Positions 55,931-64,000 of a stretch of DNA of 64,000 nt are shown piece after piece. Under the pieces are notes generated by a model that ran no database searches, was not told the origin of the DNA, and saw only the letters and a list, made by a program, of their open reading frames with translations. The stretch lies in contig NZ_RXFS01000002.1 of the NCBI RefSeq assembly GCF_003952185.1, forward strand, positions 434,001-498,000, in the 5' to 3' direction. Origin of the DNA: Variovorax sp. 679. Lineage in GTDB: Bacteria > Pseudomonadota > Gammaproteobacteria > Burkholderiales > Burkholderiaceae_C. Position 1 is the first letter of the stretch. Every line of letters starts with the position of its first letter. A program made the position numbers and the translations under genes.

Positions 55931-56419
55931 TCAACCGGTGATGAAGGTCGGCCAGACCTGGATCTGGAGCTTCAGCGCCCAGATGAATGCGACATAGCTG
56001 CCGACGGCCAGCACGGTGGCCAGGACCAGCACGCTGGGCAGCTTGAACTCATGGCCAGCGAGGCTGGAGATGATCACCAGCGCATAGATGGCGATGATCA
56101 TGCCCATGGCCGGCACGCCCAGGCTCGGCAGGCCGCCGAGCAGGATGCCGAACGCGAGGTTGGCGCCAAGAATGAACACCACCTGCTTCCAGGCCCACTT
56201 GCCGATCTTCTCGCCGTCGGTGGTTTCAACGGTGAGCCCGCTGAACATGATCCCGAGGCCGATGAGGGCCATCAGGATGCCGAGCATCAGCGGGAAGTAA
56301 CCCGGTCCCATGCGGGCCCCGGTGCCCACGGAGTAGGTGGTGGCGCCCCATGCGAACGCCACACCCACCACCGTGAACATCAGACCCGAGAAAAAGTCTT
56401 TCTGACTCTTGATCTTCAC
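55931..56419 (-). CDS. tctB: Tripartite tricarboxylate transporter small membrane subunit TctB
   Basis: This is a 162-residue protein with four hydrophobic segments (about 10-30, 40-60, 80-115 and 125-155), the TctB layout. The segment YSVGTGARMGPGYFPLMLG is typical. The start is GTG at 56419, with GGAG 7 bases upstream. It is co-transcribed with tctA. Confidence 0.88.
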   Translation of the reverse strand: MKIKSQKDFFSGLMFTVVGVAFAWGATTYSVGTGARMGPGYFPLMLGILMALIGLGIMFSGLTVETTDGEKIGKWAWKQVVFILGANLAFGILLGGLPSLGVPAMGMIIAIYALVIISSLAGHEFKLPSVLVLATVLAVGSYVAFIWALKLQIQVWPTFITG

Positions 56420-56554
56420 GAACAGTCTCCTCGAACAAATTTCGATGCGGGATTGTCCGGTCAGCTTCTGGTCAGCTCGATGTGGATTCCACTAACCGCC
56501 AGCCTAGGGATAACCCGAAAGGCCACAGCGGGCCTCACAGGTATGGGAAACGGA

Positions 56555-58351
56555 TTATTCCAGCGGCGGCGTGGCGCTCAGCACCTCTTCGATGGTCGTC
56601 ACGCCCTCGGCCACGCGCAGCGCGCCAGCCAGCCTCAGCGGCCGCATGCCGTCGATCACGGCCTGGCGGCGCAGCCCGGCCAGGTTAGGCTCCTTCGTGA
56701 CCTGGCCCTTGAACTGCTCGCTGATGCCCAGCAGTTCGTACAGCCCCATGCGGCCCATGTAGCCGGTCATGCGGCAATCGACGCAACCGACCGGCTTGTA
56801 GGCGCGCACCGAGCCCGTGATCTGCCACGGCTTGACGATGGCCTCGAGGCTCTCGCGCGTGACGGTGTCGTCGGGCTGCTTGCAATGCGGGCACAGCGTG
56901 CGCACCAGCCGCTGCGCGAGCACGCCCAGCATCACCGCGTTGATGAGGTATGAAGGCACGCCCAGCTCCATCAGCCGCGTGATGGCGCTCGGCGCATCGT
57001 TGGTGTGCAGCGTGCTGAACACGAGGTGGCCGGTGAGCGCGGCCTGCACCGCCATCTCGGCGGTGGCGAGGTCGCGGATTTCGCCGACCATGATGATGTC
57101 CGGGTCCTGCCGCATCAGCGCGCGCAGGCCCTCGGTGAAGCCGAAGTCGAGCTGCGGCTGCACCTGGGTCTGGTTGAAGGAGGTCTCGATCATTTCGATC
57201 GGGTCCTCCACCGTGCTCACGTTCACTTCTTCGGTCGCCACGCGCTTGAGCGTGGAGTACAGCGTGGTGGTCTTGCCCGAACCCGTGGGCCCGGTCACCA
57301 GGATGATGCCGTTGGGCCGCGTGACGAGCTGCTCCCAGCGCTGCGCGTCGTGCTGCGCGAAACCCAGCGCGTCGAGGTCCTTCACCGCAGTGTCGGGGTC
57401 GAAGATGCGCATCACCATCTTCTCGCCGAAGGCTGTCGGCAGGGTCGACAGGCGCATTTCGACTTCGTCGCCGCGCATGTTGCGGGTCTTGATGCGGCCA
57501 TCGAGCGGGCGGCGCTTCTCGACCACGTCCATGCGGCCCAGCAGCTTGATGCGCGCGACCATCGCGTTCATCACGCCCATGGGCATCTGGTAGGCCGGAT
57601 GCAGGATGCCGTCGATGCGGAAGCGGATCACGCCCTGCTCGCGGCGCGGCTCCAGGTGGATGTCGCTCGCGCGCTGGTCGAAGGCGTACTGCCACAGCCA
57701 GTCGACCACCTGCACCACGCTCTGGTCGTTGGCGTCGAGCTGCTTGTTGCTCTTGCCGAGCTCGACCAGCTGCTCGAAGCTCGTGCTGCCGGTGCTGCCG
57801 CCGGCCTTCTGCGCGGCGCGCACCGACTTCGCGAGCGCGAAGAACTCGGCCGTGTAGCGCTGGATGTCCGCCGGGTTGGCGACCACGCGCCGAACCGAGC
57901 GCCGCGCCTGCCGCTCGACCTCGGCGATCCAGTCGGTGAGGAAGGGCTCGGCCGTGGCCACCACCACCTCGTTGGGCAGCACCTGCACCGGCAGCACCTT
58001 GTGGCGCTCGGCATACGCCGCGCTCATGGTGTCGGCCACTTTGCCCACGTCGACCTTGAGCGGATCAATACGAAGGTACGACAGCCCCGCACGGCCCGCG
58101 AGCCATTGGGTGAGCATTTCGAGGTCGAGCGGCTTGTTGTCGCTCTCGCGCGTCATGGCGACGTTGGCCAGGCGCACCAGCGGTGCCTGGCGGCTTTCGG
58201 CCTGTGCGCAGCGTGCGATGGTGCGCTTGGCCTCGACCGGGGAGATCACGCCGTCGGTGGCGAGCCATTCGATCAGGCGCCGCAGGTCGAGCGGGCCTTC
58301 GTGTCGGGCGGCCAGGGGGGCGGGGGCGGAAGCAGCGGGTACAGCGCTCAT
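56555..58351 (-). CDS. GspE/PilB-family assembly ATPase
   Basis: This is a 598-residue secretion/pilus ATPase. It has an N-terminal MshEN-like domain, DIHLEPRREQGVIRFRIDG, Walker A GPTGSGKTTTLYS, the VEDPIE box, DPDIIMVGEIRD, and a C-terminal zinc motif CPHC...CVDC. It powers type II secretion, type IV pilus or related systems. No other pilin or secretion genes are adjacent, so its partners lie elsewhere. Its ATG overlaps the stop of the spermidine-synthase-like gene (ATGA). Confidence 0.9.
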   Translation of the reverse strand: MSAVPAASAPAPLAARHEGPLDLRRLIEWLATDGVISPVEAKRTIARCAQAESRQAPLVRLANVAMTRESDNKPLDLEMLTQWLAGRAGLSYLRIDPLKVDVGKVADTMSAAYAERHKVLPVQVLPNEVVVATAEPFLTDWIAEVERQARRSVRRVVANPADIQRYTAEFFALAKSVRAAQKAGGSTGSTSFEQLVELGKSNKQLDANDQSVVQVVDWLWQYAFDQRASDIHLEPRREQGVIRFRIDGILHPAYQMPMGVMNAMVARIKLLGRMDVVEKRRPLDGRIKTRNMRGDEVEMRLSTLPTAFGEKMVMRIFDPDTAVKDLDALGFAQHDAQRWEQLVTRPNGIILVTGPTGSGKTTTLYSTLKRVATEEVNVSTVEDPIEMIETSFNQTQVQPQLDFGFTEGLRALMRQDPDIIMVGEIRDLATAEMAVQAALTGHLVFSTLHTNDAPSAITRLMELGVPSYLINAVMLGVLAQRLVRTLCPHCKQPDDTVTRESLEAIVKPWQITGSVRAYKPVGCVDCRMTGYMGRMGLYELLGISEQFKGQVTKEPNLAGLRRQAVIDGMRPLRLAGALRVAEGVTTIEEVLSATPPLE

Positions 58352-59133
58352 GTGCCGGTGGTTCGGGTGAGTGTCAGGTTCTGTGGCTTGAAGACCCGCA
58401 GCCATTTCGGCGCGGGCAGGCCCCAGCGAGTCTGGATCGTTTGCGCGCGCTCGGCAAGCGCCTCGCGCTTCGGGCGGCTGGGTGTGCGCTGTGCGAGCAC
58501 CACCGTGTTGCCTTCGCGCGTCGGCTTGAAGGCCCAGACCGCGTCGGCGCCGAATGCGGAGGAGATCTTTTCCAGGCTGCGCTCATAGCTCGACGAGCGG
58601 CCGAAGAGGTTGACCGTCATGCAGCCGTCTTCCGTGAGCAGCGTCCGGCAGTCGGCATAGAAGTCTTCGCTGTCGAGCACGGGCGCGGCGGCCTCGTGGT
58701 CGTACAGGTCGACCTGCAGCGCATCGACCGTGCCGTGCCACTCGGGCTTGCGGATCTCGGCAGCGGCGTCGGCGATCACCACGCGCAGCTTCGGGTCGTC
58801 GGGCGGCAGCTTGAACCAGCCGCGGCAGGCCGACACCACCTGCGGATTGAGCTCGATCGCGGTGGTGCGCATGCGCAGGATCTTGCGGCTGAACTTGGTG
58901 AGCGTGGCCGCACCGAGGCCGAGCTGCATCGCGTGGCGACCGGACACGGTCTTGGGGTCGGCGAAGAGCAGCCAGGCCATCATGCGCTGCACGTACTCGA
59001 GTTCGATCTCGAAGGGCGCGTCGAGCTTCATCGAGCCCTGGACCCATTCGGTGCCCAGGTGGAGATAACGGATGTCGCCCCAGTCGGAGAAATTGACTTC
59101 GGGAAGAGAGATTGGAGTTTTGCTCGATGCCAT
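58348..59133 (-). CDS. Spermidine-synthase-like methyltransferase-fold protein
   Basis: This is a 261-residue protein. The region AMQLGLGAATLTKFSRKILRMRTTAIELNPQVV matches the polyamine aminopropyltransferase fold, and DALQVDLYDHEAAAPVLDSEDFYADCRTLL follows. The typical GGGDG cofactor motif is here GLGAAT, so true spermidine synthesis is doubtful. Similar proteins are common in Burkholderiales with no assigned role. It is coupled to the GspE gene by a 4-base overlap and follows the glycosylase gene by 8 bases. Confidence 0.78.
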   Translation of the reverse strand: MASSKTPISLPEVNFSDWGDIRYLHLGTEWVQGSMKLDAPFEIELEYVQRMMAWLLFADPKTVSGRHAMQLGLGAATLTKFSRKILRMRTTAIELNPQVVSACRGWFKLPPDDPKLRVVIADAAAEIRKPEWHGTVDALQVDLYDHEAAAPVLDSEDFYADCRTLLTEDGCMTVNLFGRSSSYERSLEKISSAFGADAVWAFKPTREGNTVVLAQRTPSRPKREALAERAQTIQTRWGLPAPKWLRVFKPQNLTLTRTTGT

Positions 59134-59141
59134 CGATGCCG

Positions 59142-59675
59142 TCAGACGACTAGTTTGTGGGCCGCCAGCACCTCGCGCCAGGCCGCGAGCTTGCGCTCGA
59201 AGCTCCACGACGCATTGGCGGGGCTGGTGGAAGGCAGCTGGTAGACCGGCACGCCGAGGGTGCGCGTATGGCGCGCATGCTTGAAGCTCTCGCCTCCGTT
59301 GTGCGCGATGGCCGCGAGCTTCGGCAGCTGCAGGCCGGCGATGTCGTTCGCCACCGGCGCGCGGATGGCCGAATCGAGGCTGCCCTCGCGCTCGCAGGAC
59401 GCATACACGTCCCACACGCCCAGGCCGCGGTCGAGCAGCCAGCGGCAGCGCTGCGCGTAGCTGTCTACGCCCGAGGGCAAGGGAACTTCGGGCCAGACAG
59501 CTTGCAAGATCTTCCAGAACTGGTTTTGAGGGTGTGCATAGTACTGCTGCAGTTCGAGCGACCTGACCCCGGGGAAGCTGCCGAGGACGAGCAGCACGGT
59601 CTTCGGCGAAACGATGGGCGGCAGGCCGGCGAGCACGGGACTGGCGGCGGCATCGGATGCTGCGGGAATCTTCAT
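59142..59675 (-). CDS. DNA-deoxyinosine glycosylase (UDG superfamily family 6)
   Basis: This is a 177-residue protein with the UDG-fold motifs of the hypoxanthine-DNA glycosylase group: VLGSFPGVRSLELQQYYAHPQNQFW (about 30-54), HNGGESF (about 125) and LPSTSPANAS (about 147). It removes hypoxanthine from DNA after adenine deamination. It lies upstream of the spermidine-synthase-like and GspE genes and probably shares their transcript. Confidence 0.87.
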   Translation of the reverse strand: MKIPAASDAAASPVLAGLPPIVSPKTVLLVLGSFPGVRSLELQQYYAHPQNQFWKILQAVWPEVPLPSGVDSYAQRCRWLLDRGLGVWDVYASCEREGSLDSAIRAPVANDIAGLQLPKLAAIAHNGGESFKHARHTRTLGVPVYQLPSTSPANASWSFERKLAAWREVLAAHKLVV

Positions 59676-59726
59676 GGGCGGTATCGTGCCACCGCCCGCC
59701 CCTCCCCGGCGCCGCCAGACGCAAGA

Positions 59727-60548
59727 TCACCGCACGAAGTACAAGCCGCTGAACGCCGGAACACAGTGCTCGGGAAATCCGGGCAGGTACAGCGAGCGCT
59801 CGAGAACCTGCCACTGGTCGCGCAAGCTGTAGCCCCGTGCCTCGATCTCTTCGATGAAGCGCCGGCGGTTGTAGACCTGCACCGGCGCAAAGCAGTTGGC
59901 GCTGATGTTCTGCGCCGTGACGTAGTCCTCGCCGTCATGCAGCGGAAGCTTGTTCAGCAGGACATGGCGTGGCCGCACGCCGCACCGCCGAAGCAGGTCG
60001 CCGGGACGCGCATTCTCAAGATATTGCAGCGAGCCGGCGGCGATCCAGATCTCGTCGCCACCGTCCAGCGCCCGCTCCAGGTCGGCGGCAAAGCTCAGTC
60101 CACCGGCTTCGGGCTCGGCCAGGGCTGCCATTTCCCGCCCGATGGCAGCGATGGCGGGCACTTCGACGACGTGCCAGGACAAGCCGCGAGGCATCTCGAA
60201 ATAGCGGCGATAGGCGTAGAAGTGGACGCCCACCGAACCGCCGATGTCGAGCACGCTGGTGGCGCCTTCCCTGAAGGCGCGGTCGAGCCACCACATCACG
60301 GGGTAGTCGTACGCGAAGACCTTCTTCGTACGGACGTCCGCGTACTCGGCCGCCAGGGCCGCATGGTCGAACTCCGGGCTGGCGGGCAGCCAGGCCCGTG
60401 CTTGCGCGAAGGTCCGGAACATTCCGAAGTAGCTGCCGAATCCGGCCTCGGAAAGGAACTGCTGGCGACGCCAATGCAGCAGCGCCGGCCGGGTGACCGG
60501 CCCCTCGAGGAGCTGCCGTACGACTTGCGAGGCGCTGGAGTAAGTCAT
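59727..60548 (-). CDS. Putative methyltransferase, TIGR04325 family
   Basis: This 273-residue protein has an FGSYFGMFRTFAQARAW segment (about 38-54) and a Rossmann-like SVLDIGGSVGVHFYAYRRYF (about 99-118), then a Trp/Leu-rich core. TIGR04325 members are often near sugar or surface polysaccharide genes, but none adjoin it here. I chose the ATG at 60548 with GGAG at a usable distance; an ATG at 60560 is alternative. Confidence 0.75.
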   Translation of the reverse strand: MTYSSASQVVRQLLEGPVTRPALLHWRRQQFLSEAGFGSYFGMFRTFAQARAWLPASPEFDHAALAAEYADVRTKKVFAYDYPVMWWLDRAFREGATSVLDIGGSVGVHFYAYRRYFEMPRGLSWHVVEVPAIAAIGREMAALAEPEAGGLSFAADLERALDGGDEIWIAAGSLQYLENARPGDLLRRCGVRPRHVLLNKLPLHDGEDYVTAQNISANCFAPVQVYNRRRFIEEIEARGYSLRDQWQVLERSLYLPGFPEHCVPAFSGLYFVR

Positions 60549-60643
60549 GCCCTTCTCCATCCTCCGCCGGAAAGCGGGACTCTCCAACATAGCGCAGTCA
60601 CCTGACTACAAGCACACCAACGCATGGCCGGCGAGCAGCCATG

Positions 60644-60665
60644 AAAAAACCCGCCGAAGCGGGTT
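60644..60665 (-). terminator. Intrinsic terminator after the Lys/Ala-rich protein gene
   Basis: On the minus strand the stem AACCCGC / GCGGGTT with a TTCG loop is followed by TTTT. It lies 37 bases beyond the stop of the upstream gene. Confidence 0.82.
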
Positions 60666-60701
60666 CTTTCGCCAATGCCGGAGCAGGTCCGGGATCGCTT
60701 C

Positions 60702-61124
60702 TTACTTCTTGGCTGCTTCGTTCTCGGCCGTGCCGGGAATCTTCTCGCCGATGGCCTTGCCGGTGCTGCGCATGCCGTCGGCCGTCTTGTGGCCGGCGTT
60801 CTCGACGGCTTCGCCGGTCTTGGCGGCCGCCTTCTTGGTGGCGGTGGTCGCCTTCTTGGTCGTGTGCTTGGTGGCATTCCAGGCCTTCTTGGTGCCGCGC
60901 TCGGTCGCGTTCACGGCCTTCTTGGTGGTGCTCTTGGTGGCGTCCCAGGCCTTCTCCGCGCCACGCTCGGTGGCATTCACGGCATCCTTGCCGGCTTCCT
61001 TCACCTTCTCGGTCGTGGAGGGTTCGGTGGTGGTGGCGGCGGTCTGCGCGACGGCCGACAAGCCGATCGAAGCCAGTGCCAGGGCAACGACGACGGGAAC
61101 AGTACGAACGAAGGATTTGGTCAT
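60702..61124 (-). CDS. Periplasmic Lys/Ala-rich protein with tandem 22-residue repeat (LEA-like)
   Basis: This is a 140-residue protein. A signal peptide ends near 26 (SAVA-Q). The mature part is rich in Ala, Lys, Thr and Glu and is almost free of hydrophobic residues. A 22-residue unit, AVNATERG..KAW.ATK.TTKK, occurs twice in tandem (48-69 and 70-91). The sequence TEKVKEAGKDA and the repeat unit resemble late embryogenesis abundant (LEA) and apolipoprotein-like helical repeats. It is expected to form an amphipathic helix in the periplasm. I do not recognise a function. Confidence 0.75.
   Translation of the reverse strand: MTKSFVRTVPVVVALALASIGLSAVAQTAATTTEPSTTEKVKEAGKDAVNATERGAEKAWDATKSTTKKAVNATERGTKKAWNATKHTTKKATTATKKAAAKTGEAVENAGHKTADGMRSTGKAIGEKIPGTAENEAAKK
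60852..60983 (-). repeat. Tandem 66-base coding repeat
   Basis: Two 66-base units (60918-60983 and 60852-60917) encode the two near-identical 22-residue repeats of the Lys/Ala-rich protein. They indicate a recent in-frame duplication. Confidence 0.75.
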
Positions 61125-61210
61125 GGAAAGACTCCTTTTTTGAGTGAAGTTTTGGAGTGACGGATGTGCCACTGCACAACCAACGCCACTTCGAACTTCA
61201 AGGATGACAG

Positions 61211-61247
61211 CAAAAAAGGCCCGATTGCGCGCTTCGGCGCAACTCGG
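61211..61247 (-). terminator. Intrinsic terminator after the TatD gene
   Basis: On the minus strand the stem TTGCGC / GCGCAA, extended by TCGG/CCGA across one bulged base, is followed by GGCCTTTTTTGC. It lies about 10 bases beyond the TatD stop. Confidence 0.7.
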
Positions 61248-61256
61248 GATATCGGC

Positions 61257-62117
61257 CTACGCGGGGGGCGTCCGGCCATCCGACGCGGACAGCAGACTTT
61301 GGAGCTTCGGCAGCGCCGCGACCGCGTTCCGGGTGGTGGCCGCGGCCAGTTCATCGATGGCGATGCCCCGCAGGCCAGCGACCACTTCGGCAATGCGCGG
61401 AAGCTCGGCCGGCTCGTTGCGGCCCTGCGGTTCGCCGGCATCGCGCTGGGCCTGCGTGCGGTAGAGCCAGTGAGGCTGGATGTCGGGCGCGTCGGTCTCC
61501 ATCACGATCGATTCCATCGGCAGCGTGGAAGCGAGCCGGCGCAGCTGCAGGGCGCGCTCGAAGGTCACGGCGCCGCCGAAGCCCAGTTTCAGGCCGAGCT
61601 CGATGCAGGCGCCGGCCTGCTGCTCGCTGCCGTTGAAGGCGTGGGCAATGCCCAGCCACGGTTTGCCGCCCGCCGTCTGTCGCAGATGCTTGAGCACCTT
61701 GTCGACCGAACGCCGCACGTGGATGAGCACGGGTAACCCGTGCCTGCGTGCCAGTTGCAACTGAGTGTGAAAAAACCGCTCCTGCTTTTCGCCGTCGAGC
61801 CCCTCGACGAAGTAGTCGAGACCGATCTCGCCGACCGCCACCAGCCTCGGGTCGTCGCGCCGCGCCGCCAGCTCCGCGTCGAGGGTTTCGAGGTCTTCGT
61901 CCTTCGCTTCGCCGGTGCACAGCGGATGTATTCCCAGGGCATAGGCATCGCCCTGAGCGTGGGCCAGTTCACGCACGGTGGCGAAGTTGAAGGCGGCCAC
62001 TGCCGGAATCACGCACATCGCCACCCCCCGCCCGGCGGCGCGGGCGCGCAGGACCGGCATCTCCGCACCGAATTCGGGTGCGTCCAGATGGCAATGGGTA
62101 TCGATGAAGGTAGCCAT
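61257..62117 (-). CDS. TatD-family metal-dependent DNase
   Basis: This 286-residue TIM-barrel nuclease has the metal-binding HCH at 8-10 (DTHCHLD), VGEIGLDY, LIHVRRS, GIAHAFNGS and ETDAPD, the full TatD site. It would act on DNA ends or in oxidative DNA repair and quality control in the cytoplasm. I chose ATG 62117 (MATFIDTHCHLD) because the first ligand follows directly. It is divergent from the S1C protease gene. Confidence 0.93.
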   Translation of the reverse strand: MATFIDTHCHLDAPEFGAEMPVLRARAAGRGVAMCVIPAVAAFNFATVRELAHAQGDAYALGIHPLCTGEAKDEDLETLDAELAARRDDPRLVAVGEIGLDYFVEGLDGEKQERFFHTQLQLARRHGLPVLIHVRRSVDKVLKHLRQTAGGKPWLGIAHAFNGSEQQAGACIELGLKLGFGGAVTFERALQLRRLASTLPMESIVMETDAPDIQPHWLYRTQAQRDAGEPQGRNEPAELPRIAEVVAGLRGIAIDELAAATTRNAVAALPKLQSLLSASDGRTPPA

Positions 62118-62215
62118 CGTCCGATGATGCCCGATGGGATGCGCAGGCGCGGAAAGCGTGCTACTGTGAACTCCTCTACACGCGTTTTGCGACTTTTTAA
62201 GCCGGAGGTACTCCG

Positions 62216-63226
62216 ATGCGCAGGCCCGCTTTCTACAGCCGTTCGCCCCGCACGCTGCCGCCGGCCGCAGACGAAGCGGCCGAACGGGCGGATGCTCCGG
62301 CATCGCCCGAGACAGCCGGCGCGGACCAGCCGCCGCAGGCCGTTTCCGCGAAGAAACCCGGCTGGCAACCCGGCCGCCGCAGCTTCGCAATGCTCGTCGT
62401 GCTGTCGGCCGCGCTGGTCGCCGGCACCGCACTCTGGATGCCCCGGCCGGGCGCCAGGGCCCTCACCCAGAAAGACATCGACGCGGCCGTGCTGCGCACG
62501 CTGCAGACCAACACCCTGCCCTCGCCCGCGGCCAAGGCTGCCGACATCATCCGGCCCTCGGTGGTTCGGGTGGTGAGCTACGGCGAGGAAAAGAACACGC
62601 CAGAGGCCAAGACCCAGAAGCGCGGCCGCAACATGGCCAAGGGCAAGCCGCCCGAAGCCCCCAATGACGGCGGCGCCCCGGGCGAATTCGAGCGCGGCGT
62701 GGGCACAGGAGTGGTGATCGTCGACAAGGGCGTGATCCTCACCAACCTGCACGTGGTCGCCGGCGCCGACAAGATCAAGGTCACCTTCTTCGACGGCCTG
62801 GAGGCCCCTGCCACCATCACCGGCGTGCAGCCCGAGAACGACCTCGCCGTGCTGCAGGCGCAGAAGATCCCCGACGACCTGATCCCGGCCACCATGCGTT
62901 CCACCGCCGACCTGCGCCCCGGCGACCAGGTGGCTGCCGTGGGCTTTCCGTTCGGCATCGGGCCGTCGGTGTCGGCCGGCGTGGTGTCGGGCCTGAAGCG
63001 ATCGTTCCGCTCGCCCGAGGGCAAGCAGGAGCTGGGCAACCTGATCCAGTTCGACGCGGCCGCCAACCCCGGCAACTCGGGCGGGCCACTGATCAACATG
63101 GACGGCGAGGTGCTCGGCATCGTCACCGCCATCCTCAACCCGACGCAGCAGCGCACCTTCATCGGCATCGGCTTCGCGGTGCCCATCGAGAACGCCGCGT
63201 CCGCCGCGGGCTCGCCACCGTTCTGA
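62216..63226 (+). CDS. S1C-family (HtrA/DegP-like) serine protease without PDZ domain
   Basis: This is a 336-residue protein. An N-terminal cytoplasmic Pro/Ala-rich segment and one membrane anchor (about 56-75) precede a trypsin-like domain with catalytic His179 (LTNLHVVAGA), Asp209 (ENDLAVL) and Ser288 (GNSGGPL). No PDZ domain follows; the protein ends shortly after the catalytic domain. GGAGG precedes the ATG. It lies 26 bases before the MoxR gene and is probably transcribed with it. Confidence 0.92.
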   Translation: MRRPAFYSRSPRTLPPAADEAAERADAPASPETAGADQPPQAVSAKKPGWQPGRRSFAMLVVLSAALVAGTALWMPRPGARALTQKDIDAAVLRTLQTNTLPSPAAKAADIIRPSVVRVVSYGEEKNTPEAKTQKRGRNMAKGKPPEAPNDGGAPGEFERGVGTGVVIVDKGVILTNLHVVAGADKIKVTFFDGLEAPATITGVQPENDLAVLQAQKIPDDLIPATMRSTADLRPGDQVAAVGFPFGIGPSVSAGVVSGLKRSFRSPEGKQELGNLIQFDAAANPGNSGGPLINMDGEVLGIVTAILNPTQQRTFIGIGFAVPIENAASAAGSPPF

Positions 63227-63252
63227 TCGACCCTCCTTCGAAAGTCCTTCGC

Positions 63253-64000
63253 ATGAGCACAGAGACCGTCAACCCCACGCCAGCCGGTACCGCCGAACTG
63301 ATGGAGCAGATCCTCTACGAGGTGAAGCGCGTGGTCGTGGGCCAGGACCGCTTCCTGGAGCGCGTGATGGTCGCCATGCTCGCGGGCGGGCACCTGCTGG
63401 TCGAGGGCGTGCCGGGCCTTGCGAAGACCCTCACCGTGAAGACGCTGGCCGAGACCGTGCGCGGCCAGTTCAAGCGCATCCAGTTCACGCCCGACCTGGT
63501 ACCGGCCGACCTCGTGGGCACGCGCATCTACAACCAGAAGACGGGCGAGTTCAGCACTTCGCTGGGCCCGGTGTTCGCCAACCTGCTGCTGGCCGACGAA
63601 ATCAACCGCGCGCCGGCCAAGGTGCAGAGCGCGCTGCTCGAGGTGATGCAGGAACGCCAGGTGACGATTGCCGGCGAGACGCACAAGGTGCCGCGCCCCT
63701 TCCTGGTGATGGCCACGCAGAACCCCATCGAGACCGAGGGCACCTATCCGCTGCCCGAGGCGCAGGTCGACCGCTTCATGATGAAAGTGCTGGTCGACTA
63801 CCCGAGCGACGAGGAAGAATTCGTCATCGTCCAGCGCGTGATCGGCCCGGCGGTCAACGCCACGCCGGTCGCCACCACCGAGCAACTGGCGGCGCTGCAG
63901 GCCGAGGCACGGCGCGTGTACGTCGACCCGTCGCTCATCCAGTACGCGGTGAAGCTGGTGTCGGCCACGCGCACGCCCGAGAAGCACGGACTGAAGGACC
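63253..64000 (+). CDS. MoxR-family AAA ATPase (runs off the window)
   Basis: The first 249 codons are present. Walker A is GVPGLAKTLTVKTL (about 54-67), Walker B LLLADEINRAPAKVQSALLEVMQERQVT and sensor 1 ATQNPIETEGTYPLPEAQVDRFM. MoxR proteins act as chaperone-like ATPases, often with a DUF58 and von Willebrand factor A protein downstream. Those genes, if present, are beyond the window. Confidence 0.95.
   Translation, partial: MSTETVNPTPAGTAELMEQILYEVKRVVVGQDRFLERVMVAMLAGGHLLVEGVPGLAKTLTVKTLAETVRGQFKRIQFTPDLVPADLVGTRIYNQKTGEFSTSLGPVFANLLLADEINRAPAKVQSALLEVMQERQVTIAGETHKVPRPFLVMATQNPIETEGTYPLPEAQVDRFMMKVLVDYPSDEEEFVIVQRVIGPAVNATPVATTEQLAALQAEARRVYVDPSLIQYAVKLVSATRTPEKHGLKD

Overview
The window is GC-rich bacterial chromosome and is coding almost throughout; no gene-free stretch exceeds about 300 bases. 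It looks like a member of the Comamonadaceae (order Burkholderiales), most probably Variovorax or a close relative. This is inferred from several things: two Bug-type tripartite tricarboxylate transporter binding proteins, the gene order ftsK-lolA-rarA, a trxB gene divergent from a Crp/Fnr regulator, the ribF-ileS-lspA block, and short dispersed palindromic repeats of a kind I associate with that family. No phage, insertion sequence, CRISPR array or defence island was seen.

Layout. 1-2870: sulfur and housekeeping genes (TusA-like fragment, Nudix hydrolase, cysM), a tRNA-Leu(CAA) and an NAD-dependent epimerase-like gene. 2930-8531: an accessory catabolic locus with a ferredoxin-reductase-like protein, a Bug binding protein, a Crp/Fnr-type regulator, and a divergent two-subunit molybdenum hydroxylase (iorBA type) with a clear CRP-spaced palindrome between regulator and oxidase. 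8616-12328: branched-chain amino acid type ABC transporter livHMGF without livK. 12582-17125: rarA, lolA, ftsK. 17226-19632: Crp/Fnr regulator, trxB, rpmB-rpmG with a structured leader. 19785-25613: acyl-CoA desaturase, rsmB, a long M48 metallopeptidase, DUF1653 protein, I78-inhibitor lipoprotein, purN. 25844-30408: two acyl-CoA dehydrogenases, a lipoprotein hydrolase and an ECHDC3-like crotonase. 30414-35684: HNH endonuclease, ribF, ileS, lspA.

35813-43250 is the most system-like part. A LacI regulator with its own palindromic operator precedes an ABC importer (binding protein, two permeases, ATPase), then a GpdQ-like metallophosphodiesterase whose start codon overlaps the ATPase stop, then a Na/Pi cotransporter with a PhoU-like domain. 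Together they suggest import and breakdown of a phosphodiester or related organophosphorus compound, with handling of the released phosphate. 43270-46976 holds a bile-acid/sodium-symporter-like protein, a lone receiver domain, a quinone oxidoreductase and an EamA transporter. 46986-48740 encodes a two-domain glycosyltransferase (DUF5672 plus GT17). 48773-56419 holds an SDR lacking the YxxxK motif, an EamA transporter, a gamma-glutamyltransferase, a Bug protein, a LysR regulator and tctA/tctB. 56555-60548 holds an orphan GspE/PilB ATPase, a spermidine-synthase-like protein, a DNA-deoxyinosine glycosylase and a TIGR04325-type methyltransferase. 60702-64000 holds a Lys/Ala-rich periplasmic protein with a tandem 22-residue repeat, a TatD nuclease, an S1C serine protease and the start of a MoxR ATPase that runs off the window.

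All functions are inferred from sequence motifs and context by eye; no database search or structure prediction was run.
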